DNA of 64,000 bases from Anser cygnoides (GCF_040182565.1 NC_089882.1:3795183-3859182), one strand, 5' to 3'. Numbered from the stretch's first letter, positions 12,263 to 25,512 are shown. The notes: a model not told the origin generated them from the sequence alone. Numbers and translations are program-made.

Positions 12263-14939
12263 CTAAAGGACTTTAGGTCTATAGCTTTCTCGTCCACAAA
12301 TTTTTACTAGAAAATCGTTTTTTCTGGGAGTAAACTACAATGGAGAACTTCATTGTGTCTTTTTCTACTGGCACAGATTAATTTTAGTTCTGCTGAGAAA
12401 TGGGTTTTTCCCTTCATAAAATAACATTCCTCTCAATCACCATTGTGGCAACTATTTAGACTCCACATAGCCCTGAAAACACTTTTCATTCCTCTCACAT
12501 GGAAAGCTTCCATGCTATTCTTAGGAGATTGCAAGTTCAAGTTTAGCATTTCTCCTTGTGAAAAGGTGATACAAAGGGTGCGTGGGGGGCATGGAGGGGT
12601 GTTAAGTTGCAATAAATGTCTCTCATACTAGCAAAATGTAATTGAAAATCTCAAAACCTGAGGTGAAAATACATGCTGAAACATCACATGGAGGACTGAA
12701 TTATTCGCCTCTTATGCTTTGCAAAATCAGAAAAAAGAATGTATCACATATGTGACTGGCTGTATGATGTTAATTTTTACCCTGTTATCAATACAGAAGA
12801 CAAATACCAGGAGTTTTATAAATAATGATATTTCAGTCCCCTTTCCTTCTAAGGTTTAATGCTACGTATAAATCCATCTTCTCCATAACCTTCATTCAAT
12901 AAAACCCAACTTTTCTTTGAGGGACACAGAGGAAAGAGAGCTGCTGTACTGTGCCATACCTCTACGACACTTGGATCCCTGCTCCTCCATTGTATGTTAT
13001 TTACTTCATTACTCTCCTTGCTTAAAGTTTAATATTTTATTTAAAGAAGAGCTAATCCAAAGATGATCTAGGAGCAGGCGCACCAGCTCGGAATATCAGA
13101 CACACAATGCTCAACACCTTACCCAGCCCTGTAGAAAGCCATTTTCCAGCTTCCAGCACCGGCTCACCACCTGCTGCAGGGAGCACCAAAGGTGTTACTT
13201 GTAGCAATATTACCTAGCACCATTTTTTTTTCCCCTTTTTCAGTAGATTCACTTTCTTTCAGTATTGAAGTTTCCTTTCTTTTATACTGAAGGCCAGTCT
13301 CACAGGACAGAGAGCATGGCTTACCGCTTCTTACCAGCTGCTCCTTTTAACCTTCCAGCCCAGCTCTAATTCTGGTCCCACTTTCCACTCGCCAGCACCT
13401 TCATCGGTTTCACAGGTCATCTCCTGCTCTCGTTTACAAGAGTAAAGACCATGGAGCACATCCATTACCAGAGTTAACAGAAAAGCCCTTTGGTGCAGAA
13501 TGCCCTCGGGTTTCCTGGGGAGAGGCGACCAAGAGAGGAGCCCAACCACGGAGCCCACAGACAGCGCTGCAGGCGCTGCACACCGGTGGGGCAGCACTCC
13601 TCCAGCACCACCTAACCCCAGCCCTGCTGGGGCACCACAAGCAAAGACCTTGCTTTGTTCCACGTGTTCACTGCGGTTGTAGGGCCAAATTCTGTTATAT
13701 TCAGACATACGCCATCCAGTGTCACTCCACACACACCAGTTCAGTTTTTCACAGCACAAGAAGCTGAGCAAGCCAGGCCTGCACATCCAACCCACAACAA
13801 ATGCAAATCACTCCTGTGTAAGCGTTCGTCGGTTTTATTACTGTCCCTAAGTCTGCTTTAAGCTCTACTTTCCTGTTGATGTCTTTATAATACATAGTAC
13901 TCACTTTGCCCAAATATGTACATTTATATATAGTTTCAGGATTATTCATGGTGCTACAGTTGCCTTCTCATATTTTTTCCTCATTATGTTAATTTTCTTC
14001 TTCACATACATTAGCAGTCTCTGAATGAAAAAGCAGAGAAAAAAGGTGAAAATGTTTTCTTTTTTATACCTATAACAATCAATAAAAGCAATGCTACAGA
14101 AACCACAGTGTTCCCTACTGCATTGCCTCCCCTTGAAATATTGATACTGTTGTAGTAGATTTTTTTTCCTCCTGCTTTTTGCAAATACAGATAATATAAA
14201 TGTTCCCATTAGTAAGAAATATGTCACATCAAAATTAATGATATTCAGCCAATAACAATGCTACTCTCTGCCTGTCAAGTTAACTCAATTTCAGGTTAGC
14301 ACAGCAATTCTGAATAGGGTTTGGATGGCAGAGACAGAGATGAATTAAGGCAATTCTCACAGGCTATGCACCCATGAAAAGTGTGCCCCAGATCTGAGCA
14401 ATTACCTGTGAGCCTTTCACTTGCACACTGCCTTCTTACTCTGGTGCTGAGCAAGATTTTGATCCCAGTAAGAGACCTGCAAGCCTGCAGTAGCTTACTG
14501 CTCCAGGGTAAGCCTGGAGGAAGTGGAATGTAGCAACTTCCCCTTCTCACTCATCAGAAGGGATCAGAATCTGCTCCATAAATGCTTGGATCATGAAGTC
14601 CTGCTTTAATACATTTTACGTCTTAAAAAGAGACCAGTATCTTCAAAATAGCCTTTGATTCCAGTACAAGAAGCTCTTTTTACTGAAATATTCAACAGCA
14701 AGTAAAATACTTAAGACAACTCGGATAAGAGAATTATTTTTTTTGCTCGTCTTCCCTTTCAAAAAAGTATTAGCAACAGATAAAAATGTGTTAGCAGTTT
14801 TACTAAACTGAAATAAGGCCAAAATGCAGGTTTCTGTTACAACCTCCAAGAATGACATTAAATATTATTAAAAAGGTTATAGACAGATCAGTGCTTAAGG
14901 GTGACGAAGTGACTAGATCAGTTAATATGAGCATCATAC
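12263..14939 (-). other. Intron between core exons 8 and 7
   Basis: About 2.7 kb. Contains a GC-rich patch at 13.4-13.65 kb with a 154-codon chance frame and a good donor (CAGCTG|GTAAGA at 13341) that lacks a convincing acceptor. No repeat is recognised. Confidence 0.5.
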
Positions 14940-15096
14940 CTTTCACCAACTAGCAGTGGACAAAGGGAATATGAAATAAGGTTGCAAGCTGAAATGCCCA
15001 TATTGACACTGGCATAAATCTGAAATACTTCACATGTAACAAGAAGATGACTGTATTCATATGTGATTACTGTCAAATTAGTAGTGCCAAAGGCTC
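14940..15096 (-). CDS. Internal coding exon (core exon 7), beta-strand rich
   Basis: The acceptor is GATCTCTGTATTACAG and the donor is GGTGAAAG|GTATGA. The exon is 157 bp, phase 1 in and phase 2 out, with a single open frame. It reads AFGTTNLTVITYEYSHLLV, then TCEVFQIYASVNMG, and ends ISYSLCPLLVGE plus a split Arg codon. The dense alternation of Val/Ile/Tyr/Leu is typical of a beta sandwich such as Ig-like, MSP/ASH-like or C2 folds. That is inference, since I see no diagnostic motif. It also has 157 bp, like the 35.3 kb exon; I attach no meaning to that. Together with the 15.9 kb exon it is among the most convincing parts of the chain. Confidence 0.75.
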
Positions 15097-15832
15097 CTGT
15101 AATACAGAGATCCAATGTTAATGTTCATAAAACTCAGTTATCGATGCTCTGTTCACTTTAAATGTTTCATAAAGCACCCAGCAGTATTTGCGCAAGTGCC
15201 ATAGGTACTTTCCTCCTCTTCAAATAATTAAACAAATATTTCTGCTAATTGTACTGGGAATAAACATGCCTTTAAAAATAAGTTTGGTGGACCTGGCCAT
15301 CACAGAGAAGTTGATCAATACAGTAACTTTTAGTTCAATCTAAATCTCCTCCTAGAAGAAGCATCTCCACACCAAGGTTATCCTGGTTTAAATATTACTG
15401 TTTAAATTCATTCCAGAGTTTGTACAAGAAAAAAAAAACTTACCAGCTTAAGAAACAGGTTCTCTCTTCCAGCTTCTACTCCCCTGGCATCCTACCTTAA
15501 TTGTGGTCAACACTTCTCCAGGTCTCTAGTTGTGCTGGGAATTCTTGATGATTCCTTTTAAATGTCAGTTAATAATTTTATTTACGCATCTTTAAGTATT
15601 GTCAACGAAAGAAGCTTTCTCAGCCTCACTCACATTGACTAGTACAGGTTTCCATTATCATACTAAACAGAAGTCATAGGCTGAGTGTGTCAATTAAAAC
15701 CTCAGACAGACAGAGAAAATATGTTTAATAATTACTTATATTTACTTTCTCTCAGGTATATTTGGCTGAGCATCATTGGAATTTTAAAGTAGTATTGATA
15801 TAAAGAGAGGTATAAAAATATCTGCGTTTTAC
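15097..15832 (-). other. Intron between core exons 7 and 6
   Basis: About 0.7 kb of plain AT-rich sequence with one 9-A tract near 15431. A donor-like GCTG|GTAAGT at 15462 has no good acceptor. Nothing else seen. Confidence 0.5.
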
Positions 15833-15884
15833 CTTGAATCATTTCTGCAACATACTTGGTGTTGCAGGTGTTTTGCGTTTCCCT
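15833..15884 (-). CDS. Internal coding exon (core exon 6), 52 bp
   Basis: A strong acceptor (CTGATTTCTTTCCCACAG) and a good donor (ATTCAAG|GTAAAA) bound 52 bp, read as RETQNTCNTKYVAEMIQ. The phase is 0 in and 1 out. It joins the 17.2 kb exon upstream and supplies the first base of a Gly codon completed by the 15.1 kb exon. The codon before the acceptor region in this frame is followed by a stop, so the exon cannot simply extend upstream. A second acceptor/donor pair at about 15905-15942 lies only 20 bp away and could not be spliced to this exon. Confidence 0.65.
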
Positions 15885-17184
15885 CTGTGGGAAAGAAATC
15901 AGTTACCTTTTCATGTTTATTGGAACTTCAGAACAATTCCAGTTCTATGTTAAAAAGGTGAATGTCTACAGTAACCCCCTGAAGATTAGTAGCATAATTC
16001 CAGGCTTAGATGGTGTAAATAAAAACAGTAGCTACACACACAGCAATCAGCTCACAGCCACAGCAAAACCTGGAAAGTCAGGCAACTTTCCCACTTGGCT
16101 TCCTGTAAACGCGGCCTTTACCAATTACTGAGGTTCAGCACTGTAAAAACAAGAAGTTATCCTTGCAAGAAAGTTGTTATGAGAAAGTTGAGTATTAATG
16201 GAAGACCACATTAATAACAATTAATAAAATAATTAATAACAATTAGTAAAATAAATTAATGAAATGGAATCTGAGATCAATGAGTTCAAAGCAATGGCTC
16301 AGAGCATTTCTTCTTGATATTCCCTGATTCTGCTCATCTTCAGAAAACTGCCCACCTGAAAGGCTCTCAGGATATATTATGAGCTATGTCTTCTCTACAT
16401 AAGTAGCACATGCCAGGAGGTAATCCCAGTGAGTGAAGGTAGCTCTTGAGATCAAAACTTTCCCTATAGCTCTCATTTTCTTTGACACACACCACATCAT
16501 AGACAATTCAACTATTATTTAAGAAAAAAATTGTTCCACTAAGTCTTGCAAGTGAGAGTAAAATACGGGGGAAATAAGCAGTAAATTGTGTTGAAAAAGA
16601 ATCAAAATCAGATGTAGAATATCACTATACTTTTAACAATTTATTTGACAACTGCCACCAGAGAGTGATCTTCTAAGATAATGGAAATATTGGAACATGC
16701 AGAGTTTCCTTTTTTGCTGGAGTTCTGCAAAAAGAAAATTACATCTGATCATACACTTCACAGGAATTTTCTACCTTTTCCCCTCTTCAGATTGGAACAG
16801 GTCTGAATAATTGCACACCAACAGACACACTCCAGTAAAACAATTCCAGAAGGCAATAGGCAATGTGAGAGGTATAAATGTAAACCAAATAGCTATGAGT
16901 TTTACACCTATACACCTATAGCATAGCACAGAGAAAGTCTAAGGAAAATTGAATTATAATTTCATTCTTATCAAGCCAGTGAAGAACTACATTTATTTTT
17001 ATACAAAGTGGAAAAACAGAATGGACTTTTCCTTATGGGACAGAGAAAAGAAAAAACTGCTTTATACCTTAGACCATGATTAAAATGAGTAGTTATATGC
17101 AGATCTTTTTTTACCATGATTTTATTGAACCATGATTAATTCTTGAGTAATTGTTCACCATTTATGACATATTTGATTGCTTAC
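15885..17184 (-). other. Intron between core exons 6 and 5
   Basis: About 1.3 kb, AT-rich, containing the TTAATAACAA-type low-complexity repeat at 16.2 kb. A 38-bp acceptor/donor pair at about 15905-15942 is too close to core exon 6 to be co-spliced. Confidence 0.5.
16209..16264. repeat. AT-rich low-complexity (TTAATAACAA)-like repeat
   Basis: Imperfect repeats of ATTAATAACAATTAATAAAA units over about 55 bp. Confidence 0.85.
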
Positions 17185-17245
17185 CTTTGACTCCATGCAC
17201 TTAATTATAAGCTTAAATTCATACATTGATGTCAATAGGACTGCT
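17185..17245 (-). CDS. Internal coding exon (core exon 5)
   Basis: The donor GTCAAAG|GTAAGC is close to consensus. The acceptor lies after CTTAACTTCTGTTCCAAG; AG sites 2 and 5 bases further in are alternatives. With the first acceptor the exon is 61 bp, phase 2 in, phase 0 out, and reads AVLLTSMYEFKLIIKCMESK. The other two frames contain stops. The outgoing phase matches the 15.9 kb exon, which starts on a whole codon. The peptide YEFKLIIKC again looks like a beta strand. The main uncertainty is the exact 5' boundary. Confidence 0.6.
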
Positions 17246-20200
17246 CTTGGAACAGAAGTTAAGCAAATAGTTCAGTGCTTTGGATGATCAGGGCCCTTTG
17301 GTGTCAAAAACACCGGTAAATATCAAACATCTGAGCAGTGACCTCAGCTGAGCATGGGACAGAAATAGCCATGATAACATACTATGGCAAAAACGCAAAA
17401 AACTGAAACCTACTCACTGAGCTGAGTCACGGCAGGGGGGTGGAACTAGGTGGTCTTTAAGGTCCCTTCCGAGCCAAGCCATTCCAGGATTCTGTGATTC
17501 TATATGCTACAGCACCAGGAAAAAAAGGTGATGAAATGTAGAGGCATCATATGGCTTGTATTATGCACGAGATCTGACTGTATTATCACAGCAATTCCTT
17601 TTGATTTTAAAAATGTATGAAGTAATGATAAAGTGGTACTTGGAGAAGACATACTGACATTTCAGGAGGGGCCATAAAACGTGATCAATTTTGCAAGATG
17701 TCATATATATCCACTTCCAGATAATACACAGTAAATATTAAAATTATATCAAATCTGTAACATGTAAGAACCACCTACAGAAGTTGTATACTTAATCTTT
17801 CATGTTTAATTTATAATCAGCAAGGTGCAGAGCACCTCTTCCTAGGACCAACTCTTCCCAGATACCAGAAAGATCAAAATTGACTAAAAACACCAAAATG
17901 TTCAGTAAGAAGGAAATGCCATATCTCCCACAGAGAGCAGAAATTAACTGATGAGTTAATTTCCATCTGAATTGCACTGAATTAAAAAAAAAAAAAAAGA
18001 CATTCCATATATCCTGTATTAGTCTTTAACTAGTGAGAACTTTCCTGCCAAAAACAGGAAAATTTTAAACATTACGAACAATACATGTAGTCTTAAGACA
18101 CCACAAAAGAACCTTCTATAATTTAAAACTTTCATTGTCATATTAAAACCTTGAATAAACTGGTAAAACAGCTATACTTACTCTTATGCACAGTAGCCAA
18201 CATTCTCATAGCGGTCACCTAGCAGGAACCTCTTCCCAGGCTACCACTTTTAAAAATTAACTCCATGTATTTTCACATAAAACATTCACAAGCAGAGTGT
18301 TAATACTTGTTCTACTTAAAATTGGATGGCCTCACATATGTCTTTTTTACATCTGTGGAAAACTTTTACTCGAAAAGCATTATATTAAACACAATTTTTA
18401 AAGCTTTTGAAACAGTCAGCTTTGAAAGAGAAGCAGAAGGTTGTCAGAGGGATCTGAATTACACACATTTCTGAACAAATCCATTTCTCTAGTTAAATAT
18501 TAGCATAAGAGACTGAGAAATTTCCCTTAGTTTAATACAAGTTTTATTTCAATTAAAGCCTAAGTACATTCTATTACTATGGTGACCATTTCTAACCTTT
18601 CCCCATTTCCTGCAGTTCTAGGGTTTTCTCCTGTAACACTCATTATGTTTGGATACAGCTCCTGGCTGATGGCCAGCTTACTGGCTTCATTTCCAGACCC
18701 AGTACGAACGTTAACAACTTACTACTTTCACATGAACCGAAGCAGCATTAGAAATCTACGTTTCATTTTGTCTCAGAAAGAAGTAGCTGACAATGCCAGT
18801 CCAGAAAGTCGCAAAATGCTTTAAACTTCACTGCACACAAAAATTGAATAATTAGATATTGTATTTCTTTAGCCCTTATTTTACCTATTTACCGTCAAAA
18901 AACAAAAACAATCTCTCCCTGCCACTTTATATCAGCCATAATTGCTTTCTAGCAGACCTAATCAGGGATGCAAAGACGACAGGCAGCCTTTGGTTTGCCT
19001 TCCTGGAGAATCACTAGGAAACAGATCGTTTCGGGCTTTTATACACTCAGAAAAGAAAAAACTGTTACCTGGGCACGCCTCTGTATTTTACCCAAGCTGC
19101 TACTACATTCAGCATTTTCCATGGTGTGCACCTCATCATATGTTGCATTTTTTAGCTCAGTTTTCATGCAGTCTGGTGGATGCTATGGGAATAATTGTAA
19201 ACACCAGGTTTGAAATAACAAGGTGGCAGAAAGACAAGCAAGCATGCTTATGGGTGAAAGTGTCTTTGTGCATTTTACCACTCCCACTGTCCGTCCTGTA
19301 TCTGCTGTTTAACAGAGTTTCTGCCCAAAGGTGAAGTGGCAACAATCCCACAGCCAGGGAAAATCCTATAGCCTCCTCAGATTTACAACAGGGGAAAGCA
19401 CAAGCAGCTCCATGGAAGTCAAAGGACTTCCTCTAGCGTAAAGCTGGGCACTCTGAACAGAGCCTGCAATTTTTAAATAGCTTCCCTGGGAATTGTCTCT
19501 GTAACAGCAAGTTTATTGTCACTGCGTTTTACGAAGCAGCCAAACACAAATTGATCCAGCTGACTGGCTCATGAACGCTCCAGCCCATTTGGCAATCTCA
19601 TTAGGGACGGCGCCGGAATGAACCAGAAGTTTGTCACTTTTTCACTTAGTGAAACACTTTGAATGGGGTAAAAGATCCCTTGCCTCTTGCTGAGCTTTGT
19701 GAGTTTTAATGCTTTTTATGTACTGCTTCTCTCTGCTTCATCTTAAACACATCTTTTATCCTGGAGGTATTCAGCAGCAGGCAGGAGAGCTTAAAGCAAA
19801 AGACAGAAGGCTAACACTGATTTCATTCCTATCATGAAGGATGCCTTTTTTAAGGGTAAGAAGCTTACGTTGACTTTCCTTCAGTGAATTCTCTCCAGCA
19901 CAGCTCTCCAAAGAGCATAACAAAGCGCGACGCTTCGGTGGACTCGTGCTGCATCCACATGTGCACATGCAACAGCGTGCTACATGGGGGACACGGGGAA
20001 CGAGCCCGGCCCTTAAAGGCCAGGGTAGGCAGCCCTCCTGTCTACAGGCACTGTGCCAGTGGCTGGTCTCATTAGAAACAGCTTAATGAACGCAAGAGAA
20101 ATATGCTTACTGTAATGTGTTTTTTTTATTGGTTTGTTTTTTGTTGGCATTGTTGTTTTTTTTTTTTTTTGAAAACATGCTACAATTCTACCCGTTTCCA

Positions 20201-21070
20201 TTGGGATTTCTCACTCACCCTCTACTCTTCTGTTTTTTTTTTGTTGAATTGCAAGGTAGAAAAAGCGAAGGCCATTCATAATTCAGAGCTGCAGAAAAGA
20301 CAACATCTTAAGGGCTGCACATTCTAGACAGAAAACAAAGTTTAGGCAGAGCATTATTCTCCTCTCGAGGCTGTGTTTAAGGACCCAAATGTTTTCAGCT
20401 CCTACGTTTTCACTAGAACCCCTTTGACCCTAGTTTTGTACATCTTTTGCTCAACTTCTGGAAGCTTTTCTGTAATTCTTCCTGTCTCAGGAGTGAGACA
20501 AGTCTCAGCATAATGCTGAGGCGGTACTGGAAAAATTTGGAATGCGAAACTTCAAGGGCCAACCTAACAGCACAGGAGCGGGTCTGACCGCCTGAAGCCG
20601 AGGCTGCAGCGCTCTGCTGCTGACCCAGAGATGCCAGGCCCTGCCCAGACGGGGAACAGCCAGGAGCATCTGGCTGGGGATGAAAAGCTGTGTAACCCTC
20701 ACATGCAGGCCTATCAAGGACCTGCTATAACTGCAGGTTTTGCTGATGGTAGTTACCCTAAGATGCTTAAAAAAAAAAAAAAAAGCTCATCTGAAAAAGA
20801 TATTTTTACTCCTGGCTGAGAAAGTTTACCGAGAAGGTTGTTCTTCTATATCGGCTGCAATTTACGTTTTAAGGATATACCAAAAATATTTTCTGAACAA
20901 AAAAAAAAGGTTTTAGTGCAGTACGTAAATGGTTGAAATACAGTAGATAACACAGAAATGGAAGGAGAACTATAAATGACCAGATAAATTGATAGGTCCG
21001 TTTCTCTGTGAGATGCACAAGCTGGTGAAATAAAGCACGTATTACAGTAATGGAGGGAGCACGCGAGTAC
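17246..21070 (-). other. Intron between core exons 5 and 4
   Basis: About 3.8 kb with the antisense CR1 scrap at 17.4 kb, an A-tract near 17985 and T-tracts near 20156 and 20231. A 37-b pair of splice signals at 18182-18218 breaks the preferred phase chain. Confidence 0.5.
17430..17506 (+). repeat. CR1 LINE 3'-end fragment
   Basis: GGAACTAGGTGGTCTTTAAG, GTCCCTTCCGAGCC and CATTCCAGGATTCTGTGATT form a CR1 3' terminus on the plus strand, of a different subfamily wording from the 6.5 and 11.7 kb copies. It sits in the intron between the 21.1 and 17.2 kb exons, antisense to the gene. Confidence 0.85.
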
Positions 21071-21124
21071 CTGGACAGATCCCTCCGCACATAAGGAATG
21101 TATATGAGCTTGTCTCTCCCACTT
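21071..21124 (-). CDS. Internal coding exon (core exon 4), 54 bp
   Basis: The acceptor is TTATTTGTGCATTCAG and the donor is TGTCCAG|GTACTC. All three frames are open over 54 bp, so the frame is chosen by phase. With phase 2 in and phase 2 out it reads SGRDKLIYIPYVRRDLS and joins cleanly to the exons at 25.5 and 17.2 kb. In the zero frame it would read KWERQAHIHSLCAEGSVQ, which would break the chain unless another exon lies between. The chosen reading has a strand-like core (KLIYIPYV) consistent with its neighbours. The call rests on splice signals and phase only. Confidence 0.52.
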
Positions 21125-24100
21125 CTGAATGCACAAATAATGATTTACTGTTGAGTTTCTAAGGAAATATCCTCACGAGTAAGAGCAGTCAGGGAAAGCA
21201 CTGCTGTTAATTCATCAGCAGCACTTCTGTTTGTACCAAGCAGCAAGGCGGCGCTTAGGAGAGCTCAGCTCCTTGCTAACAGCAGAGCTGGGCAGCCCTC
21301 AGGGTAAAGGAACAGGTTCTGTCCGATTCTTTCGATCAATTCACAAACTGTGAACACCGTTAAACAATGTCCTATCTGCTGCAGCTTCACTTGGGGACCA
21401 CCGCTCTGGGGAACAGCCGAATGTCAGAGCCAGGCTAATAGCAAAGACGAAGTACTAGCTGCTCTTGTGCTGCTGTTTGTTCTTATTACAGCGCTGCTTG
21501 GGAACTCGGACAGAGATGAGGGGCCTCCCTGTGCCTCCATTTTGTGGCACTTGCTCTGGGTGCACCCCTCAGCTGCCCTCCGCTGCCCGCCGCCAGGGCC
21601 CGGCCTAGCACACAGGAGGGAGAGGGCCGCCTGCGGGCAGCAGGGCTGGTCCCAAACCGGGCCTGAATCGCCTGAGTGGGAAAATTTGACTTACCCTGGT
21701 CTGGGCTGTACAGGAGGACCGGACAAATATTAGCTATGGCTCCATATGCTTCAGATACAGCAGGATCTAGTTCAGCTTAGCCATTGTCAGGTCCTCCAGG
21801 TGTTGGCAAGAACGGGACTTTTGTGTCATCCCAGCTGTCCACCCTGCAAAAGTAAGGGAGCGTTGCAAATAAATGAGGCACAATGCATTCTTTCTCTCAA
21901 GAAATTTTGAGAATTTCTTGAACCTTTAATCTATTTTTATAACTGTTATTAATTCAAATTTATAAAAGAAAAAGTTGTTTCAAAACAAACAAAACCAAAT
22001 TCACCAAACATGAGTAAAACTTCAGAAACAACCCTGACAAAAAATCATAAAAGTGATCAGAACTGCTTTAATTTTTAAGAAGTGACACTTTCAGTCCCAG
22101 AAATGTTTTGAGCATCTACACATTTCCTGCAGGAAACAATATTAGAAGTTCACATACATTTCTGGGGGTACGACAGTGATTCCTGCACTGCAAATTGGGT
22201 AAGCACCTAAACCATGTGTTATTTACCACAGCTCATAGCCTATCATAGAAGACATATAACATCTCAGAAATTTAGGCCTTTTTATTTCTAACCCTCTGGA
22301 AATTTAATGATAGTTGTTTAAAACATTATCAAGAAAACCCAGGAATAATCCATTATGGGCACCACCCAAGGAGACAATTACAGCAGGAAAGAGATTTCAC
22401 TAGGGTGCTGGCCAATAACAACTTGCAAGCACAAGGGCACAGTATTACACCTTCACTATATTTTCAGTCAGTGTTATATTGATTTTTTTTTTCTCCACAA
22501 TATCTTTTATTTATCATTTTTAATCATGTTCTAGTGACCTCCACAGTCTGTAATTGAAGGACCACAGCAAGCATGATTCAAGAACAAGAAAAAAGTAATA
22601 AATAAAAGAGAAAAAAATCTATATTCAGAAGCCTGAGTGCATGGAATCATTCAGAATATTCTGCAGGGCATTTTCTCATAGGACTACAGGACTGTGTGAG
22701 CAAATATTTTTTATACTGGGGGACACCATGGGATACACATTTAATATCAGGGCTGCATCGTGCTATATCCTAAAAGCTATATTCATATCCAATACAGGGC
22801 TTGCCGATTTTTCAGTCCAAACAAGAACTATATATAATACATACATAAAATAAAAATCTATAAGAATGTATCTCTATATTATCGCACCATACCAGTGCCA
22901 CCATCACGGCTCCACGCAGAGGCAGGCTGCAGCAGTACAGCAGCGAGCAAAGCTCTGGGTTAGTTACAAACTGCCAGACGCTGGTGGCCGGTGGGTGCCT
23001 GTGGCGATGCTCCAGTGTCAGCCTGGATTTGGGAGCACCTGAGGCTGCAGGGAGCTCCCAGCCCCACTGCTGTGCTCCAGCCACCACCCCAAGGAACGCC
23101 ACGGCAGCCTGGGGGGCTTGATGTAAAGCAGCTTTCAATTCAACTCTTTTTGTATCACTGTGTGAAGAAGTATCAGATAAACTCCAATAAGTCTGAGCTG
23201 ATCGTTGTTTTTTGTTTGTTTTTTTTTCTTTTTGTCCATGAAATGACCGTCCATGATTAGTTCCTGCACCAAGAGGCTTGGCCTGGTGTTCCCAGTGGTA
23301 CCGTCAGAGCCCACACTCTTGACCTCCAACTGTCAGTTATGAAGTGGCAGTGGTAAAGGACCAGCAGTTCTCTGCTGGGTGCCATAACGTGGACAGGAAA
23401 ATGGAAAGAATGAGTGAATGGCAGGGGAGCCAAGTGAGATACAAGGAAGGCCAAGTTTCATATCCATTTGTTTCCAAGACATAAACTGAAGGACAAGAAG
23501 AAGAAAGCAGCAAATAGAATTCTTAATATATATACTTCTTAAAATAAAATATAATCCTGTCAACTGCTGTCTTACTATGAGACCAACTACTATGCTAAAG
23601 CTGCAAGGTATATTACAAGTTGAAGAAACCATAAACTCTGATATAACTCGCTTTAATTTATAGTTGTCTGACAGTTTTGTTCTTCTAAGCAATTTGCTTG
23701 ATGTATGCCTGACGTCACTTTAAATGAACTGTTTGAAATAGAAGTACAATGTAAATGGAGTGAACAGTTTTGCTTAGAAGGCTTTCCAAAGCTGACCTGT
23801 GAAACACGCCAGCTGCAGATGTTGCCTGCTCCACCGCTGCACACAGCCATTCCCAAGCACCCCCTGCTTTGCAGCCCCAGAGCATCCTTTCACACAGAGG
23901 CTTTGCTTTGTGCAAATGCAAGTTCGCAGGGTTAGGTGGGTGCATCACCCTTCCTTTGCATGTAGACTCCTGTGCTTCATTAACAGCCCCCTGCCCCTGC
24001 AAGCTGGTGCTCAGGGGGACACTGGAGGTTGTACTGGGAACCAAGCAGCACAAGCAGGGCAGAAACATGTGGGGTGGGGACGGGAAGCCCAGGGTGTGAG

Positions 24101-25124
24101 CATGAGTTAGACTTCAAAGACTGGTGAAGGATTTCCCAAGGCTGTTTGCATAAAGTAAAATTTATCGTGCACCAAAATTTGCAAAGCAATTACCAAAGGA
24201 CAGTTCAGTGTGATTAGCGTGAGCAAGTTCTAGGAACTGCACAGGTACCACAGTGCACATAATTACACATTTCTAAATACATAGGTAAGCAACATACCAA
24301 AAAATGTGGATGGGGCAAACAAATCTGTAAGTCACATTAAAAATCCACCCTTTGGAAATTCATTGCACCCTTGGAGTGAAGAAAAGCATCTCGTATAAGG
24401 CTCTTAAGTGAACAACGCAGAAACATTCTCAGGAACTCGGGATAAATATATGTTTGTGCTAGCCAGGGGAGATTCAGGAGATTTTCACTGAGATTCACTT
24501 TGGAAGCTGATAAAAACAACATAAAAGGTGACAGAAAAATGGAGGCTTATCCCTGTCTGGCTCCTGTTGGCCTCAGCCTGGCAGAGCACCTGACTACATG
24601 TATCAGTCCAGCACACAGATAATTTCCCTGTACACAGCATTAAAGCAGCTCCTAAGGTCCGGGCCAGAATACCTAAGATGCAGGCTCTTCTGAAGCCTTT
24701 AAAGCACAAGAAAATCTACAAAAACAGTTATTAATGACATCTCCTGGAGTAGCTGACCTTGACCCCCTCCATTCTGGAGAGTGAGGATGTTTATTGAAAT
24801 ATTCAACACAGCAAGAACAAACACTTAAGTCCCATCCAATTACAAAGCAAAAAGCCCTCACAGCCATCAGCTGTTACCCGACGCGTTTGCAATGTCATTG
24901 CCTGCAACTACCCCGTTCAAGGCTCTGCGCCTTCAGCTTTTTGTGGAAGTCCAGCATCTTTACTGGCGTGCCCGCTCCTCCTGCTCTGTATGCCGCCTCC
25001 GAGGAACCCGTCTGCACACCGGCCCGGGTCAGCGACAGGCAGTGCCTGGCTGCTGCCGCTGCAAACGGCTGCCACTGGGAGCACGATAGCCCATTACTAG
25101 ACTGTCAGGAATCTTTGATTTAAA

Positions 25125-25275
25125 GGCCATAATAGCTATATTTTATCACGGACTTTGCTATGCCATGGGTTTTCTAAGCTATAGGATTAAATTGTTTAAC
25201 AGCTGCAAACTCTCTGATCTTAATTGCATTTTTTATTTGCATATGCCTTCAGATCCCATGCACGGGCACTGAGTA
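25125..25275. promoter_or_regulatory. Possible conserved non-coding element with ATTTGCATAT
   Basis: Non-repetitive sequence around TTTATTTGCATATGCC, with CTTAATTGCA beside it. It lies in the intron upstream of the 25.7 kb side of the gene's core. Speculative. Confidence 0.22.
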
Positions 25276-25447
25276 TGAGAAACAAAGCGCACAACATGGG
25301 CTTTGTTCAAGCAATTCAGAACCAGTGCTATTCCCACCCGGGGATTCCTTGACACAATGGAGATGCACTCACAACCCAAGGACAACAAATGCTGCTTTAC
25401 CAAGTAAAACATTCATACCCTGTCTGGTTACAGATTTGCAAATATTT

Positions 25448-25460
25448 GGGGGGTGGGGGG
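25448..25460 (+). other. G-run, GGGGGGTGGGGGG
   Basis: Two runs of six G separated by one T, in an otherwise AT-rich intron between candidate coding exons. It could form a G-quadruplex only with very short loops. Confidence 0.6.
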
Positions 25461-25512
25461 AGTCAGACAACCTAAAATCAGGGTGATATTTTAGCCTCTT
25501 ATAGAGAATTAC

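Larger units (their letters stand above)
21125..25512 (-). other. Intron between core exons 4 and 3
   Basis: About 4.4 kb. GC-rich patches at 21.2-21.7, 23.0 and 23.8-24.1 kb carry many random frames. A strong acceptor at 24514 opens a 54-codon frame (LPWLAQTYIYPEFLRMFL) but lacks a good donor and does not fit the phases. Confidence 0.45.

Noticed and set aside
13331..13795. 154-codon minus-strand frame
   Set aside because: It lies in a GC-rich patch where stops are rare. A good donor exists at 13341 but no acceptor with a pyrimidine tract, and core exons 7 and 8 join in phase without it.
18182..18218. 37-bp minus-strand segment with AAGA|GTAAGT donor
   Set aside because: Inserting it would require the less protein-like frame of the 21.1 kb exon; the chain works without it.
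18942..19334. 130-codon plus-strand frame
   Set aside because: No splice sites in register and the peptide looks random; an overlapping second frame is also open.
24337..24514. Minus-strand 54-codon frame after a strong acceptor
   Set aside because: It lacks a good donor, and its required phase (1) does not fit the 25.5 or 21.1 kb exons.
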